64,000 nucleotides of DNA from Herbaspirillum sp. (GCF_017744395.1 NZ_JAGIBI010000006.1:1-64000), one strand, 5' to 3'. Shown: positions 19,284-30,805, counted from the first letter of the stretch. Numbers and translations are program-made. Notes: generated by a model from the sequence alone, not told the origin.

Positions 19284-19838
19284 ATGAGCGATTTCAAGTT
19301 CTGTCCGGTCTGCGCCGCCGACCTGGTGCTGCGCGCCGATGAGGGAGAGGCCGGCAAGGTCCGGTTGGGTTGCCCCGAGGGGCACTGGACCCATTGGGAC
19401 AATCCCTTGCCGGTGCTGGCCGCGCTGGTTGAGATCGACGGCAAGATGCTCACCGCGCGCAATGCCGCCTGGGCCGAAGGCCGTTTCGCCCTGATCACGG
19501 GTTTCATGGAGCGCGACGAGACGCCGGAGCAGGGCATCGCGCGCGAGATCAAGGAAGAGACCGATCTCGACGCCCAGGAAATCAGCCTGATCGGCGTCTA
19601 TGAGTTCATGCGCAAGAACGAGCTGATCATCGCCTACCACGTGAAGGCGACCGGCGCCATCAGGCTGTCGCCCGAACTGCTCGAATACCGCCTGTCGGAA
19701 CCGGCCGATCTGCGGCCCTGGCCGGCCGGCACCGGGCATGCCGTGGCGGACTGGATGCGGGCGCGCAAGCTGCCCGTCCAGTACGTGGAATTCGCCGGTT
19801 CGACGACGCCGATCGCCGCTCCGGAAGTCGCGCGCTGA
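19284..19838 (+). CDS. Nudix hydrolase with N-terminal zinc ribbon
   Basis: A 184-residue protein. A short zinc ribbon (FCPVCAADL and, near 33-36, GCPEGH) precedes a Nudix domain. The Nudix box reads G-x5-E-x7-REIKEETDL (about 73-95), which keeps the catalytic RExxEE but has Asp where the consensus has Gly. Family relatives act on NADH, ADP-ribose or nucleotides; the substrate here is unknown. It sits 18 bases after alaS and is probably co-transcribed. Confidence 0.8.
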   Translation: MSDFKFCPVCAADLVLRADEGEAGKVRLGCPEGHWTHWDNPLPVLAALVEIDGKMLTARNAAWAEGRFALITGFMERDETPEQGIAREIKEETDLDAQEISLIGVYEFMRKNELIIAYHVKATGAIRLSPELLEYRLSEPADLRPWPAGTGHAVADWMRARKLPVQYVEFAGSTTPIAAPEVAR

Positions 19839-19961
19839 CGCTGTTTGTTTGCTGTCCAGCAACATCAGTGCGATCGATACAACAGGTCTTGTGCGATGCA
19901 TCAAAACGGCGTATGTTTGCACTAAATTAGTTTGTATCGTGTTCCATTTTGAGTCGCTGTA

Positions 19962-20198
19962 ATGACTATTGAATTTCACCGGGAATTGGATGCGCGCGGC
20001 CTGAACTGTCCGCTGCCGATCCTCAAGACCAAGAAGGCGCTGGCTGACATGTGCAGCGGCCAGGTATTGCGGGTCACCGCCACCGATACCGGTTCGGTGC
20101 GCGATTTCCAGGCCTTCGCCAAGCAGACCGGCAACGACCTGCTGTCGCAGGTCCAGAACGAAGACCACGAGTTCATCTTCTTCATGAAGCGCAAGTAA
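19962..20198 (+). CDS. TusA-family sulfurtransferase
   Basis: A 78-residue SirA/TusA-like sulfur carrier. The CPLPILKTKKAL motif near residues 16-27 supplies the persulfide cysteine; the rest has the two-layer alpha/beta pattern. True TusA acts in tRNA 2-thiolation, while paralogues serve sulfur oxidation or cofactor routes, so I do not assign tusA itself. AT-rich DNA lies upstream (19890-19960). A strong terminator follows at 20234. Confidence 0.85.
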   Translation: MTIEFHRELDARGLNCPLPILKTKKALADMCSGQVLRVTATDTGSVRDFQAFAKQTGNDLLSQVQNEDHEFIFFMKRK

Positions 20199-20233
20199 GC
20201 GCCTGGCCTGAGCCGATCAGGCTTGCGAAATTG

Positions 20234-20272
20234 AAAATGCCGTCCGGTGCAGAACCGGACGGCATTTTGTTT
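20234..20272. terminator. bidirectional intrinsic terminator
   Basis: A perfect 15-base stem (20234-20248 with 20254-20268) begins with AAAA and ends with TTTT, followed by GTTTT. It serves both the TusA-like gene and the convergent glutamate-synthase-like gene. Confidence 0.9.
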
Positions 20273-20319
20273 TGGTGCTGCTTGTACCGCTTGTGCTGTC
20301 TGTGGGGCGGCGCCCCAGT

Positions 20320-21915
20320 TCAAAATTGCGGATGGAAACTCTCGGCCCGGGCGACCGGCCAGTATTTTTCATATACCTGGTAGCGGTAATTGCCTTCGAT
20401 CAGATCGTTCGGCTCCAGGTACTTCAGCAGGTTCGACATCAGTTGCACCTCGTGGTCGTTGATGCGCCGCACGATATGGTGCGGCCGCAGCGCCGAGGCG
20501 TGCGGCAGGCCGGCAGCCTGCACCAGCTCCTGCAGTGCGTGCAGCGTGCTCTGGTGGAAGCGGTAGACGCGCTCGGCCTTGTCCGGCACCACCAGGGCGC
20601 GGGCGCGCGTGGCGTTCTGGGTCGCCACGCCGGTCGGGCAGCGGTCGGTATGGCAGCTTTGCGACTGGATGCAGCCCAGCGCGAACATGAAGCCGCGCGC
20701 CGAATTGCACCAGTCCGCACCCAGCGCCAGCGTGCGCGCCAGGTCGAAGGCGGTGATGATCTTGCCGGAGGCGCCGATCTTCACCTTATCGCGCAGGCCG
20801 ATGCCGACCAGGGTGTTGTGCACCATCAGCAAGCCCTCCTGCAGCGGCATGCCGACATGGTCGACGAATTCCAGCGGCGCGGCGCCGGTGCCGCCTTCGG
20901 AACCGTCGACGGTGATGAAGTCGGGAACCAGGCCGGTCTTGAGCATGGCCTTGGCGATGCCGAAGAATTCCCAGGGATGGCCGACGCACATCTTGATGCC
21001 GACCGGTTTGCCGCCGCTGCGCCGGCGCAGCTTTTCAATGAATTCCAGCAGGCCGACAGGCGTGGAAAACGATGAATGGGTGGCCGGGGAGATGCAGGCG
21101 ACGCCCATCGGGATGCCACGGGTGGCCGCGATTTCCGGGGTGATCTTGGCGGCCGGCAGGACGCCGCCGTGGCCGGGCTTGGCGCCTTGCGACAGCTTCA
21201 CCTCGATCATCTTGATCTGCGGCGACTGCGCCTGGGCCGCGAACTTCTCTTCGTCGAAACTGCCGTCGGCGTTGCGGCAGCCGAAGTAGCCGGAGGCGAT
21301 CTGCCACACCAGGTCGCCTCCGAATTCCCGGTGGTAGGCCGAGACCGAGCCTTCGCCGGTGTCGTGCGCGAAGTTGCCTTTTTTTGCGCCCTGGTTGAGC
21401 GCGCGAATGGCGTTGGCCGAGAGCGAGCCGAAACTCATGGCGGAAATGTTGAACACCGACATCGAATACGGCTGGCTCAGCCCGGCCCCGACCGTCACGC
21501 GGAAGTCGTGGCTGGCGATCTGGGTGGGCGAGAGCGAATGGCCGATCCATTCATGGCCGCCTTGCTGCATGTCGAGCTCGGTGCCGAAGGGGCGGCTGTC
21601 GATGTCGGCCTTGGCGCGCTGGTAGACGATGCTGCGCTTCTTGCGCGAGAACGGCCGGCCGTCCATCTCGCCTTCGAAGAAATACTGGCGGATTTCCGGA
21701 CGGATCGATTCGAACATGAAGCGGAAATGCCCGATCAGCGGATAGTTGCGCAAGACTGCGTGTTTGCGCTGGAGCAGGTCGCGGATGCCGATGGCCGAGA
21801 GCGCCAGGGGCGGCAGCAGCCATCCCCAGCTGATGGTGTGCCCGATGGCCAGCAGCGCCAGCGCGATGGTCAGGAGCAGGACTGCCCAGAATGCGAAATA
21901 ACGGTTTGCCCACAT
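20320..21915 (-). CDS. membrane-anchored FMN-binding glutamate-synthase-like protein
   Basis: A 531-residue protein. Two N-terminal transmembrane helices (about 7-25 and 28-44) precede a glutamate synthase central/FMN domain: SQPYSMSVFNISAMSFG, the FMN-phosphate loop TVDGSEGGTGAAP and the cysteine cluster GCIQSQSCHTDRCPTG (about 410-420), which resembles the iron-sulfur ligands of GltB. There is no glutaminase or GltD partner here. Such free-standing homologues are common and their reaction is unproven, so glutamate synthesis should not be assumed. The start is the first ATG; its ribosome site is weak. Confidence 0.8.
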   Translation of the reverse strand: MWANRYFAFWAVLLLTIALALLAIGHTISWGWLLPPLALSAIGIRDLLQRKHAVLRNYPLIGHFRFMFESIRPEIRQYFFEGEMDGRPFSRKKRSIVYQRAKADIDSRPFGTELDMQQGGHEWIGHSLSPTQIASHDFRVTVGAGLSQPYSMSVFNISAMSFGSLSANAIRALNQGAKKGNFAHDTGEGSVSAYHREFGGDLVWQIASGYFGCRNADGSFDEEKFAAQAQSPQIKMIEVKLSQGAKPGHGGVLPAAKITPEIAATRGIPMGVACISPATHSSFSTPVGLLEFIEKLRRRSGGKPVGIKMCVGHPWEFFGIAKAMLKTGLVPDFITVDGSEGGTGAAPLEFVDHVGMPLQEGLLMVHNTLVGIGLRDKVKIGASGKIITAFDLARTLALGADWCNSARGFMFALGCIQSQSCHTDRCPTGVATQNATRARALVVPDKAERVYRFHQSTLHALQELVQAAGLPHASALRPHHIVRRINDHEVQLMSNLLKYLEPNDLIEGNYRYQVYEKYWPVARAESFHPQF

Positions 21916-22586
21916 GATGAAAATCCGTTCGTTGTCGTTGTTGCGCCTTGTGCCGATGCGCCGGAGATGTTTGCAGGATTCTAACGCTCCCGCAGGACTA
22001 CCGGTTGGGAGGAACTGAAAGGCCTTTCCGGTCGATTTGCCGTGATGGCGTCGTTCAATGCCGCAGGGAGGTGAGGTGGATATGGCTAAGAATAATTTCT
22101 TTTTGATAATTTTTCGTCGTCAGTCCCTGCGCCGGAAATCGTTGCTGACGGCGTCCTGACGAGCTTGCAAATAACTGTGTAGGCGCCGCAACAAGCGCCA
22201 TGCCCGGAAATCTTTGTGCTAAACTCCGCCAAATACTTTTTCAACTTTGTGCCCGGCTGCCGCCACCTGTGCGGCCAATAACGGCTCCATGGCGCAAAGT
22301 CGATAATTGAAATGGCGCAGATCGGCCGTCAGCAACCCGCGACATGACGGCTTTGCGAAAGCGTGATACCCCCGCGATGCCGATTTGCCCGGGCCTTAAT
22401 TTCCAGCTCATTCAATCTCCTATAAGTCGGGCACCGGAAAGCAGCACCAACAGCATCAAACACAGCGCAGCAGGTTTGCGAGTGACGGTTCCCCGGGATG
22501 CCGCGGACTGGCGCAACCATGCAGCCGGGCTCAGTACAAGCCGAACTTTTCAAACTTTTGTTTAACAAGACGCACAAGAGCCGTAC
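21916..22586. other. 670-base intergenic region upstream of scpB
   Basis: No conserved gene is seen. It holds a candidate 25-codon ORF (22082-22159), an extended -10-like TGCTAAACT at 22217-22225 pointing to scpB, and a short direct repeat ATGGCGCA near 22288 and 22312. The first part is the upstream region of the divergent glutamate-synthase-like gene. Confidence 0.4.
22082..22159 (+). CDS. candidate 25-residue small protein
   Basis: An ATG at 22082 follows GGGAGGTGAGGTGGAT, a strong ribosome-site-like stretch, and opens a 25-codon frame: a hydrophobic first half (FFLIIF) and a basic second half (RRQSLRRKSLL). The DNA is more AT-rich than the neighbouring genes. No family is recognised. It could equally be chance. 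Confidence 0.2.
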   Translation: MAKNNFFLIIFRRQSLRRKSLLTAS

Positions 22587-23481
<895 letters not shown>

Positions 23482-23495
<14 letters not shown>

Positions 23496-25380
23496 TTCCA
23501 AAGACGAGCAAGGCGTTGCGCTTGCTGCGGCTGACGCTTCCGCGACCGAAAAGCCGGTGAAAAAACGTACCCGCAAGGCGGCTGCGCCTGCCGAAGCCGG
23601 CGCGCCGGCCTTTGCCGATACCGCTGCTGAAGCTCCCGCGCCCAAGAAGCGCGCTCCCCGCGCCAAGAAGGCCGTGAGCGAAGAGGCCGCGGCACCGGCG
23701 GAAGCCGTTGCCGCACCCGCCGACGCCGCGCCGGAAAAGAAGCCGCGCGCCGCCAAGCCGCGCGCGAAGAAGGCCGAGCCGGCCGACCAGGCCGAGGCGC
23801 CGGTGGCCGCCAAGCCTGAGAAACCGGCCAAACCTGTTAAACCTGCCAAGCAGGCCAAGCAGCTCAGCCTGGACATGGGAGCGCCGGCCCAGGAGCCGCC
23901 CAAGGTCATCGTCACCGTCGGCGAGGAAGTCGTGGCGCCGCCGGTGCTGCTGGACGCGCCGGCCGATCCGAACCGGGCCAAGCCGGCCCGCCGCGGCGTG
24001 CGCGGTCCGCGCGCCCTGCGCAACAACCGCGCGGCCCAGCGCGCCGAGGCCAGCGCCCAGCAAAAGGGCGCTGCGCCGGAAGGCGGCGCCGCGCAGGAGC
24101 AGCGCGGCCAGTTCAAGGGCGCGAACCAGAACCACGGGCAGCAGCAGGGCAAGAAGCCCTTCGACAAGGGGCACAAGAAGCCCAAGGCGCCGCAGTTGGG
24201 TTTGCGCGCGAGCGAGCCGTCCGACGACATCTTCTCGTTCGTCACCTCGGAAGCCTATGACCGCGAAGACGGCGGCAAGAGCCAGAACCGCCATCCGCAC
24301 CAGCTGCGCGGCAAGAACGGCCGCCGCGACCTGACCGCCGAGGACGATGCGCCCAAGCTGCACAAGGTGCTGGCCGACGCCGGCCTGGGTTCGCGCCGCG
24401 ACATGGAAGAACTGATCGTGGCCGGCCGCGTGTCGGTCAACGGCGAGCCGGCCCACATCGGCCAGCGCATCCTGCCGACCGACCAGGTCCGCATCAACGG
24501 CAAGCTGCTGCAGCGCAAGGTGTCCAAGCGCCCGCCGCGCGTGCTGATCTATCACAAGCCGGCCGGCGAAATCGTCAGCCATTCCGATCCGGAAGGCCGC
24601 AGCTCGGTGTTCGACCGCCTGCCGACCATGAAGGCGGGCAAGTGGCTGGCCGTGGGCCGCCTCGACTTCAATACCGAAGGCTTGCTGCTGTTTACGACTT
24701 CCGGCGACCTCGCCAACCGCCTGATGCACCCGCGCTACAACATCGAGCGCGAATACGCGGTGCGTACGCTGGGCGAGCTGGAAGAAGGCATGCGCCAGAA
24801 GCTGCTGCACGGCGTTGAGCTCGACGACGGCATGGCGCAGTTCTCGCGCATCGCCGACGGCGGCGGCGAAGGCGTCAACAAGTGGTATCGCGTGACCATC
24901 GGCGAAGGCCGCAACCGCGAAGTGCGCCGCATGTTCGAGGCGGTCGGCCTGACCGTGTCGCGCCTGATCCGCACCCGCTACGGCGCGATGACGCTGCCGC
25001 AGACCTTGAAGCGCGGCCGTTGGGAAGAGCTGGAAGAAAACGCCGTGCGCAACCTGTTGGCGGCCTGCGGTATGGAAAAGCAGGGCGGCGGCGAGCAGAA
25101 GGGCGGCGGCAACGCCAGGAACGCCGGCCCGCGCGGCAACCAGATGCAGCAAAACAAGGGCCCGCAACAGCGCGGCCGCGGCAACAACGGCAATGGAAAT
25201 GGCAACGGCGGCGGCAACAAGGGCGGGCAGCAGAAGAGCCGCCAGCCCGATCCGCTGCAAACCGCGCTGGGCTTCCCGGACATGGGCAACCAGCGCCGCC
25301 ACAACCGCCCGCAGCGCGGCGGCGCCGGCAGCTTCGCGCTGGCCGGCCTGCCGGGGATGACGCGTCGCCGTACGCGCTGA
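23482..25380 (+). CDS. rluB: 23S rRNA pseudouridine synthase RluB, with long low-complexity tails
   Basis: A 632-residue protein. Residues 1-285 are a Lys/Ala/Pro-rich disordered region. An S4 RNA-binding domain follows ([27 protein letters not shown] in pieces, about 294-340), then an RsuA/RluB-type catalytic domain with the active aspartate in [12 protein letters not shown] near 395. The last 100 residues are Gly/Asn/Gln-rich. RluB modifies U2605 of 23S rRNA. ATG 23482 lies inside the end of scpB; a farther upstream ATG would overlap scpB more. E. coli RluB is under half this length, so the tails are the odd feature. Confidence 0.9.
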
Positions 25381-25494
25381 TCTTCTGCCTGGGATGCCTT
25401 GGTTGCCGAAGGGTAATCGAGGCTCCCGGTAGGCTGAATGCCGCTTTTTAGGTGATTTTTTGTTGCCTTGGGCGCATTTCGCCCCAATCTTGAA

Positions 25495-25523
25495 TTGCTG
25501 CACATACCGTAATCGGATATAAT
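25495..25523 (+). promoter_or_regulatory. sigma-70 promoter of the rimP operon
   Basis: TTGCTG (25495-25500) and a perfect TATAAT (25518-25523) are separated by exactly 17 bases. Transcription should begin near 25530 and run through the leader hairpin into rimP-nusA-infB. Confidence 0.75.
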
Positions 25524-25656
25524 GCGCAAGTTAAACGCAACCGCCGCGAATCGCATATGTGCTAATTCATTGAAAGATCCGCCTGTGCCATGAGTTGAAT
25601 GGAGGTAGGGCGGTTCGCGTGATGTGATCTCAGAGTTGCGCAAGAGATAACAAAAG

Positions 25657-25681
25657 ATGGGCGGATGCCCATTTTTTTTTT
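25657..25681 (+). terminator. leader attenuator upstream of rimP
   Basis: ATGGGC (25657-25662) pairs with GCCCAT (25667-25672) across GGAT, followed by ten T residues (25672-25681). It lies between the promoter and rimP, so it must be bypassed for operon expression. Premature terminators before rimP are known in enterobacteria, where NusA feedback has been proposed. Confidence 0.75.
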
Positions 25682-25744
25682 GCTGAACAAATTCGATGCC
25701 GGTGCCGGAAACAGCCGCGCCGGCGTCATGACGGAGAAATAGTC

Positions 25745-26239
25745 TTGCAATTGCTGGAGCTGATTGAATCCACCCTGTCGGGCATGGGCTACGAACTGGT
25801 CGAGTTCGAGAAGGCGGCGCGCGGTCTCGTGCGCGTCTTTATCGATATCCCGTTCGATCCGGCCGCCGAAGAGGCGCGTTCGATCACCGTCGAGGATTGC
25901 GAGAAGGTGACGCATCAGCTGGTGCACGTCTTCACCGTGGAGAACGTGGCCTATGAGCGTCTGGAGGTTTCCTCGCCCGGGCTGGACCGGCCCCTGAAGA
26001 AGCTGGCGGACTATGTCCGCTTTGCCGATTGCGAAGCGATCGTCAAGCTGCGCGTGCCGATGCCCGGCACATCCAACCGCAAGAGCTACCAGGGCATCCT
26101 GCGCGAACCGGAAGGCGAGAACCTGATGCTGGAATTTGAAGCAAACGATGGGTCGGCAGCCGTATTGAGTTTTACGCTGGCTGATGTGGATAAGGCACAC
26201 CTGGTGCCGCAGGTCGATTTTAGGAGTCGCAAAGGATGA
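25745..26239 (+). CDS. rimP: ribosome maturation factor RimP
   Basis: A 164-residue 30S assembly factor. The N-terminal domain has [20 protein letters not shown] and the central [11 protein letters not shown] signature (about 74-84); a Sm-like C-terminal domain follows. The start is TTG 25745, with ACGGAGAAA upstream at good spacing; no ATG is suitably placed. The stop overlaps the nusA start (ATGA, 26236-26239), typical of this operon. Confidence 0.95.
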   Translation: MQLLELIESTLSGMGYELVEFEKAARGLVRVFIDIPFDPAAEEARSITVEDCEKVTHQLVHVFTVENVAYERLEVSSPGLDRPLKKLADYVRFADCEAIVKLRVPMPGTSNRKSYQGILREPEGENLMLEFEANDGSAAVLSFTLADVDKAHLVPQVDFRSRKG

Positions 26240-27795
26240 GTCGCGAAATTTTGTTGTTGGTCGATGCACTGGCACGCGAAAAGAACGTCGATAAGGAAGT
26301 GGTCTTCGGCGCGCTGGAACATGCGCTGGCCCAAGCCACCAAGAAACGCTATGAAGGCGAGGTCGACATCCGCGTCTCGATCGACCGCGAAAGCGGCGAG
26401 TTCGAATCGTTCCGCCGCTGGCACGTGGTGCCCGACGAGGCCGGCCTGCAGCTGCCCGACCAGGAAGTGCTGCTGTTCGAAGCCAAGGAACAGTACGCCG
26501 ACATCGAAGTCGATGAATACATCGAGGAACCGATCGAGTCCGTCGAGTTCGGCCGCCGCTTCGCGCAAGACACCAAGCAGGTCGTCCTGCAGCGCATCCG
26601 CGACGCCGAGCGCGAGCAGATCCTGGCCGATTTCCTGGCCCGCGGCGATGCCCTGGTGACCGGCACCATCAAGCGCATGGAGCGCGGCGACGCCATCATC
26701 GAATCGGGCAAGATCGAAGCGCGCCTGCCGCGCGACCAGATGATCCCGAAGGAAAACCTGCGCATCGGCGACCGCGTGCGCGCCTTCATCCTGCGCATCG
26801 ACCGCAGCGCCCGCGGCCCGCAGGTGATCCTGTCGCGCACCGCGCCGGAATTCATCATGAAGCTGTTCGAGCTGGAAGTGCCGGAAATCGAACAAGGCTC
26901 GCTGGAAATCAAGTCGGCCGCGCGCGACCCGGGCGTGCGCGCCAAGATCGCGGTGTACACCGCCGACAAGCGCATCGACCCGATCGGCACCTGCGTCGGC
27001 ATGCGCGGCTCGCGCGTGCAGGCCGTGACCGGCGAACTGGGCGGCGAGCGCGTGGACATCGTGCTGTGGTCGGAAGACCCGGCGCAGTTCGTCATCGGCG
27101 CGCTGGCCCCGGCCAACGTCACCTCGATCGTCGTGGATGAAGAGAAGCACGCCATGGACGTGGTAGTCGACGAAGAGAACCTGGCCATCGCCATCGGCCG
27201 CGGCGGCCAGAACGTGCGCCTGGCGGCGGAACTGACCGGCTGGCAGATCAACATCATGACCGCCGAGGAGTCGGCCGACAAGTCGGCGCTGGAAACCGCG
27301 GCGATCCGCACGCTGTTCATGGAAAAGCTGGACGTCGACCAGGAAGTGGCCGACATCCTGGTTGAGGAAGGCTTCTCGACCCTGGAAGAAATCGCCTACG
27401 TGCCGATCAACGAGATGCTCGAGATCGAATCGTTCGACGAGGAAACCGTCAACGAGCTGCGCAACCGCGCCCGCGACGCCCTGGTGACCGAAGCGATCGC
27501 TTCCGAGGAAGGCCTGGAAGGCATGGACGAGGAACTGATCAACTTCGAAGGCCTGGACCGCGTGCTGGCCGGCAAGCTGGGCTTGGCAGGCGTGAAGACG
27601 CTGGCGGCCTTCGCCGGCCTGGCGTATGACGAATTCGGCGCGATCCTGGCCCTGCCTTCCGAGCGCGCGCGCCAACTGATTGAAAATGCATTTGAAGATG
27701 TGACCGACGATGAAATGAAGCTCATCGATTCCAAATACGATGAGCGCGCCAAGGCGCTGCAGGCCAAGGCATGGAGCGCGACCGAAGCGCGTTGA
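26236..27795 (+). CDS. nusA: transcription termination/antitermination factor NusA
   Basis: A 519-residue RNA polymerase-binding factor. Order: N-terminal polymerase-binding domain (1-130), S1 domain (about 135-200, [14 protein letters not shown]), two KH domains (about 230-345, with [15 protein letters not shown] and [13 protein letters not shown]), and two C-terminal acidic repeats (about 360-500), as in proteobacterial NusA. It overlaps rimP by four bases and precedes infB by 52 bases. Confidence 0.97.
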   Translation: MSREILLLVDALAREKNVDKEVVFGALEHALAQATKKRYEGEVDIRVSIDRESGEFESFRRWHVVPDEAGLQLPDQEVLLFEAKEQYADIEVDEYIEEPIESVEFGRRFAQDTKQVVLQRIRDAEREQILADFLARGDALVTGTIKRMERGDAIIESGKIEARLPRDQMIPKENLRIGDRVRAFILRIDRSARGPQVILSRTAPEFIMKLFELEVPEIEQGSLEIKSAARDPGVRAKIAVYTADKRIDPIGTCVGMRGSRVQAVTGELGGERVDIVLWSEDPAQFVIGALAPANVTSIVVDEEKHAMDVVVDEENLAIAIGRGGQNVRLAAELTGWQINIMTAEESADKSALETAAIRTLFMEKLDVDQEVADILVEEGFSTLEEIAYVPINEMLEIESFDEETVNELRNRARDALVTEAIASEEGLEGMDEELINFEGLDRVLAGKLGLAGVKTLAAFAGLAYDEFGAILALPSERARQLIENAFEDVTDDEMKLIDSKYDERAKALQAKAWSATEAR

Positions 27796-27847
27796 AGCGC
27801 GCTTTGCACTCCACATCATCTGCCGAGCACATAGAAAAGAGGACTGA

Positions 27848-30694
27848 ATGGCGAGTACCAACGTTGCCCAATTTGCCACCGAGCTGAAAATGCCCGCCGA
27901 CCTGCTGCTGACCCAGCTGCGTTCGGCCGGCGTCGAGAAGAGCTCCGCATCCGACTCCCTGTCGAAGGAAGACAAGGACCGCCTGCTTGAACACCTGCGC
28001 CGTTCGCGTGGCGCCGCGCCGGAAGGCGAGAAGAAGAAGATCACGCTGACCCGCAAGGAAACGACCGAGATCAAGCAGGCCGATGCGACCGGCAAATCGC
28101 GCACGATCCAGGTGGAAGTGCGCAAGAAGCGCACCTTCATCAAGCGCGACGAACCGACGGCGGAAGAGACCGCGGCCCGCGCCGCGGCGGTTGCGCACGA
28201 GCCGGCTGAAAGCCAGGCCGAGGTGCAGGCGCGCCAGGAAGAGGAAGCTCGCCGCCAGGCGGAACTAAAGGCCCAGGAAGAGCGCCTGGCGCAACTGGAG
28301 GCCGAACGCGCCGCCCAGGCCAAGGCCGCCGAACTGGAACAGCAGCGCGCCCGCGAAGCCGCCGAGGCGGAAGCCGCTCGCGTGGCAGCCGAGGCCGCGG
28401 CCGAAGCCGCCAAGGCCAAGGCCGCCGGTGCGCAAGCCAAGCAGGCTGCGCCCGATCCGGCCGAGGAAGAAAAGAAGCGCGCCGCCGCCGAAGAAGCCAA
28501 GAAGAAGGCTGCCGAGGCCGCCAAGGAAGCCGCGGAACGCGCCGCGGCCGCCGAGCGCGCGCGCAAGGCGGTGGAAGACGAAGTGGCCCAGATCAAGGCC
28601 ATGATGAATGCGCCGCGCAAGGTCATGAAGGCGCCCGAACCGGCGCCGGCCGCCAAGACTTCGGAAGGCACGCTGCACAAGCCGGCCGACAAGAAGGTCG
28701 CCGACAAGAAGGATGACAAGAAGCCCGCGGTCGCGGCGGACAAGAAGTCGATCAAGTCGGCCAATGTCTCCTCGACCTGGCAGGACGACGCCAAGAAGCG
28801 CGGCACCGGCGGCATGAAGGCCCGCGGCGCCACCGGCGCCGGCGGTCGCGACGGCTGGCGCGCAGGCCCCAAGGGCCGCCGCCATTCGCATGGCGACGAC
28901 CAGCGCGAAAGCAACTTCCAGGTGCCGACCGAAGCCGTGGTGCATGACGTGTACGTGCCGGAAACCATCACCGTGGCCGAAGTGGCGCACAAGATGGCGG
29001 TCAAGGCATCCGAGGTCATCAAGCACCTGATGAAACTGGGCCAGATGGTCACCATCAACCAGGTGCTGGACCAGGAAACCGCGATGATCGTGGTCGAGGA
29101 AATGGGCCACCGCGCCCACGCCGCGAAGCTGGACGATCCGGAAGCGCTGCTGGTCGAAGGTGAAGACCACGCCGACGCCGAGGCGCTGCCGCGTGCGCCG
29201 GTCGTGACCGTGATGGGCCACGTCGACCACGGCAAGACCTCGCTGCTGGACTACATCCGCCGCACCAAGGTCGCCTCGGGCGAAGCCGGTGGCATTACCC
29301 AGCACATCGGCGCCTACCACGTGGAAACTCCGCGCGGCATGATCACCTTCCTGGACACCCCGGGCCACGAAGCGTTTACCGCGATGCGTGCCCGCGGCGC
29401 CAAGGCGACCGACATCGTGATCCTGGTGGTGGCCGCCGACGACGGCGTGATGCCGCAGACCAAGGAAGCGATCGCCCACGCCAAGGCCGGCGGCGTGCCG
29501 CTGGTGGTGGCGATCAACAAGATCGACAAGCAGGGCGCCAACCCCGACCGCGTCAAGCAGGAACTGATCGCCGAGGAAGTGGTGCCGGAAGAATACGGCG
29601 GCGACGCTCCGTTCATCCCGGTGTCGGCCAAGACCGGCCAGGGCATCGACTCGCTGCTGGAAAACGTGCTGCTGCAAGCCGAAGTGCTGGAACTGACCGC
29701 GCCGGTCGACGTGCCGGCCCGCGGCCTGGTGATCGAAGCCAAGCTGGACAAGGGCCGCGGCCCGGTGGCGACGATCCTGGTGCAATCCGGTACCTTGAAG
29801 CGCGGCGACGTCGTGCTGGCCGGTTCCGCCTATGGCCGCGTGCGCGCCATGCTGGACGAGAACGGCAAGAACATCAGCGAAGCGGGTCCGTCGATTCCGG
29901 TCGAGATCCAGGGCCTGACGGAAGTGCCGTCGGCCGGCGAAGAAGTGCTGGTCATGAGCGACGAACGCAAGGCGCGTGAAATCGGCCTGTTCCGCCAGGG
30001 CAAGTTCCGCGACGTCAAGCTGGCCAAGCAGCAGGCCGCCAAGCTGGAAAACATGTTCGAACAGATGAGCGAAGGCGAGGTCAAGAACCTGCCGATGATC
30101 ATCAAGACCGACGTGCAGGGTTCGCAGGAAGCGCTGGTGCAGTCGCTGCAGAAGCTGTCCAACGCCGAAGTGCGCGTACAGGTGGTGCATGCCGCAGTCG
30201 GCGGCATCACCGAAAACGACGTCAACCTCGCGGTGGCATCGAAGGCGGTCATCATCGGCTTCAACACCCGTGCCGACGCTTCGGCGCGCAAGCTGGCCGA
30301 GGCCAACGGCGTCGACATCCGCTACTACAACATCATCTACGATGCGGTGGACGAGGTGAAGGCGGCGATGTCGGGCATGCTGGCGCCGGAAAAGCGCGAA
30401 CAGGCGCTGGGCCTGGTGGAAATCCGCCAGGTGTTCGTGGTCAGCAAGGTCGGTTCGATCGCCGGCTGCTACGTGCTGGAAGGCCTGGTCAAGCGCGGTT
30501 CGCAAGTGCGCCTGCTGCGCAACAACGTGGTGGTATGGACCGGCGAACTGGACTCGCTCAAGCGCTTCAAGGACGATGTCAAGGAAGTCAAGTCGGGCTT
30601 CGAGTGCGGCCTGTCGCTCAAGGGCTACAACGATATCGAGGTGGGCGACCAGCTCGAAATCTTCGAAGTCCAGGAAGTGGCTCGTACCCTGTAA
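27848..30694 (+). CDS. infB: translation initiation factor IF-2
   Basis: A 948-residue GTPase that places initiator tRNA on the ribosome. The N-terminal IF2_N module (1-55) is followed by a charged, Ala/Glu/Lys-rich linker to about 330, a second IF2_N module (about 365-415), the G domain (G1 GHVDHGKTS near 457, [12 protein letters not shown]), and domains II to IV. AAAAGAGGACTGA precedes the ATG. Possible internal starts for shorter IF-2 forms, known in E. coli, were not resolved. Confidence 0.97.
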   Translation: MASTNVAQFATELKMPADLLLTQLRSAGVEKSSASDSLSKEDKDRLLEHLRRSRGAAPEGEKKKITLTRKETTEIKQADATGKSRTIQVEVRKKRTFIKRDEPTAEETAARAAAVAHEPAESQAEVQARQEEEARRQAELKAQEERLAQLEAERAAQAKAAELEQQRAREAAEAEAARVAAEAAAEAAKAKAAGAQAKQAAPDPAEEEKKRAAAEEAKKKAAEAAKEAAERAAAAERARKAVEDEVAQIKAMMNAPRKVMKAPEPAPAAKTSEGTLHKPADKKVADKKDDKKPAVAADKKSIKSANVSSTWQDDAKKRGTGGMKARGATGAGGRDGWRAGPKGRRHSHGDDQRESNFQVPTEAVVHDVYVPETITVAEVAHKMAVKASEVIKHLMKLGQMVTINQVLDQETAMIVVEEMGHRAHAAKLDDPEALLVEGEDHADAEALPRAPVVTVMGHVDHGKTSLLDYIRRTKVASGEAGGITQHIGAYHVETPRGMITFLDTPGHEAFTAMRARGAKATDIVILVVAADDGVMPQTKEAIAHAKAGGVPLVVAINKIDKQGANPDRVKQELIAEEVVPEEYGGDAPFIPVSAKTGQGIDSLLENVLLQAEVLELTAPVDVPARGLVIEAKLDKGRGPVATILVQSGTLKRGDVVLAGSAYGRVRAMLDENGKNISEAGPSIPVEIQGLTEVPSAGEEVLVMSDERKAREIGLFRQGKFRDVKLAKQQAAKLENMFEQMSEGEVKNLPMIIKTDVQGSQEALVQSLQKLSNAEVRVQVVHAAVGGITENDVNLAVASKAVIIGFNTRADASARKLAEANGVDIRYYNIIYDAVDEVKAAMSGMLAPEKREQALGLVEIRQVFVVSKVGSIAGCYVLEGLVKRGSQVRLLRNNVVVWTGELDSLKRFKDDVKEVKSGFECGLSLKGYNDIEVGDQLEIFEVQEVARTL

Positions 30695-30703
30695 TGCAGT
30701 TTT

Positions 30704-30730
30704 GCCGGCGCGGGGAGGTCTCGCGCCGGC
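30704..30730 (+). other. intercistronic hairpin infB-rbfA
   Basis: GCCGGCGCG (30704-30712) pairs with CGCGCCGGC (30722-30730), a nine-base GC stem ten bases after infB. No T-run follows, so it is more likely an mRNA processing or stability element than a terminator. Confidence 0.4.
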
Positions 30731-30805
30731 CTCATTTGAAAGATCCGTCGCAGCAACGCGGGAATATTCTCCCGTCAGGCCATCGGCGGATTTGTTTTTT
30801 GAACA

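Larger units (their letters stand above)
25381..25744 (+). other. promoter and leader region of the rimP-nusA-infB operon
   Basis: The 364-base gap between rluB and rimP holds the promoter at 25495-25523 and the leader terminator at 25657-25681, giving a leader of about 215 bases before rimP. No tRNA gene is present, unlike the metY position of E. coli. Confidence 0.6.

Noticed and set aside
19890-19961. TTTGCACTAAATTAGTTTG upstream of the TusA-like gene, which resembles half of an NtrC site
   Set aside because: Only one half matches GCAC-type arms; the other half is degenerate and no sigma-54 promoter was found.
16647-20168. An 1173-codon open frame on the minus strand across alaS and its neighbours
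   Set aside because: It is opposite alaS, the Nudix gene and the TusA-like gene, all firmly identified; long antisense frames are expected at this GC content.
25381-25744. Expected tRNA gene upstream of rimP, as metY in E. coli
   Set aside because: No cloverleaf or T-loop GGTTCGA-type motif is present in the region.
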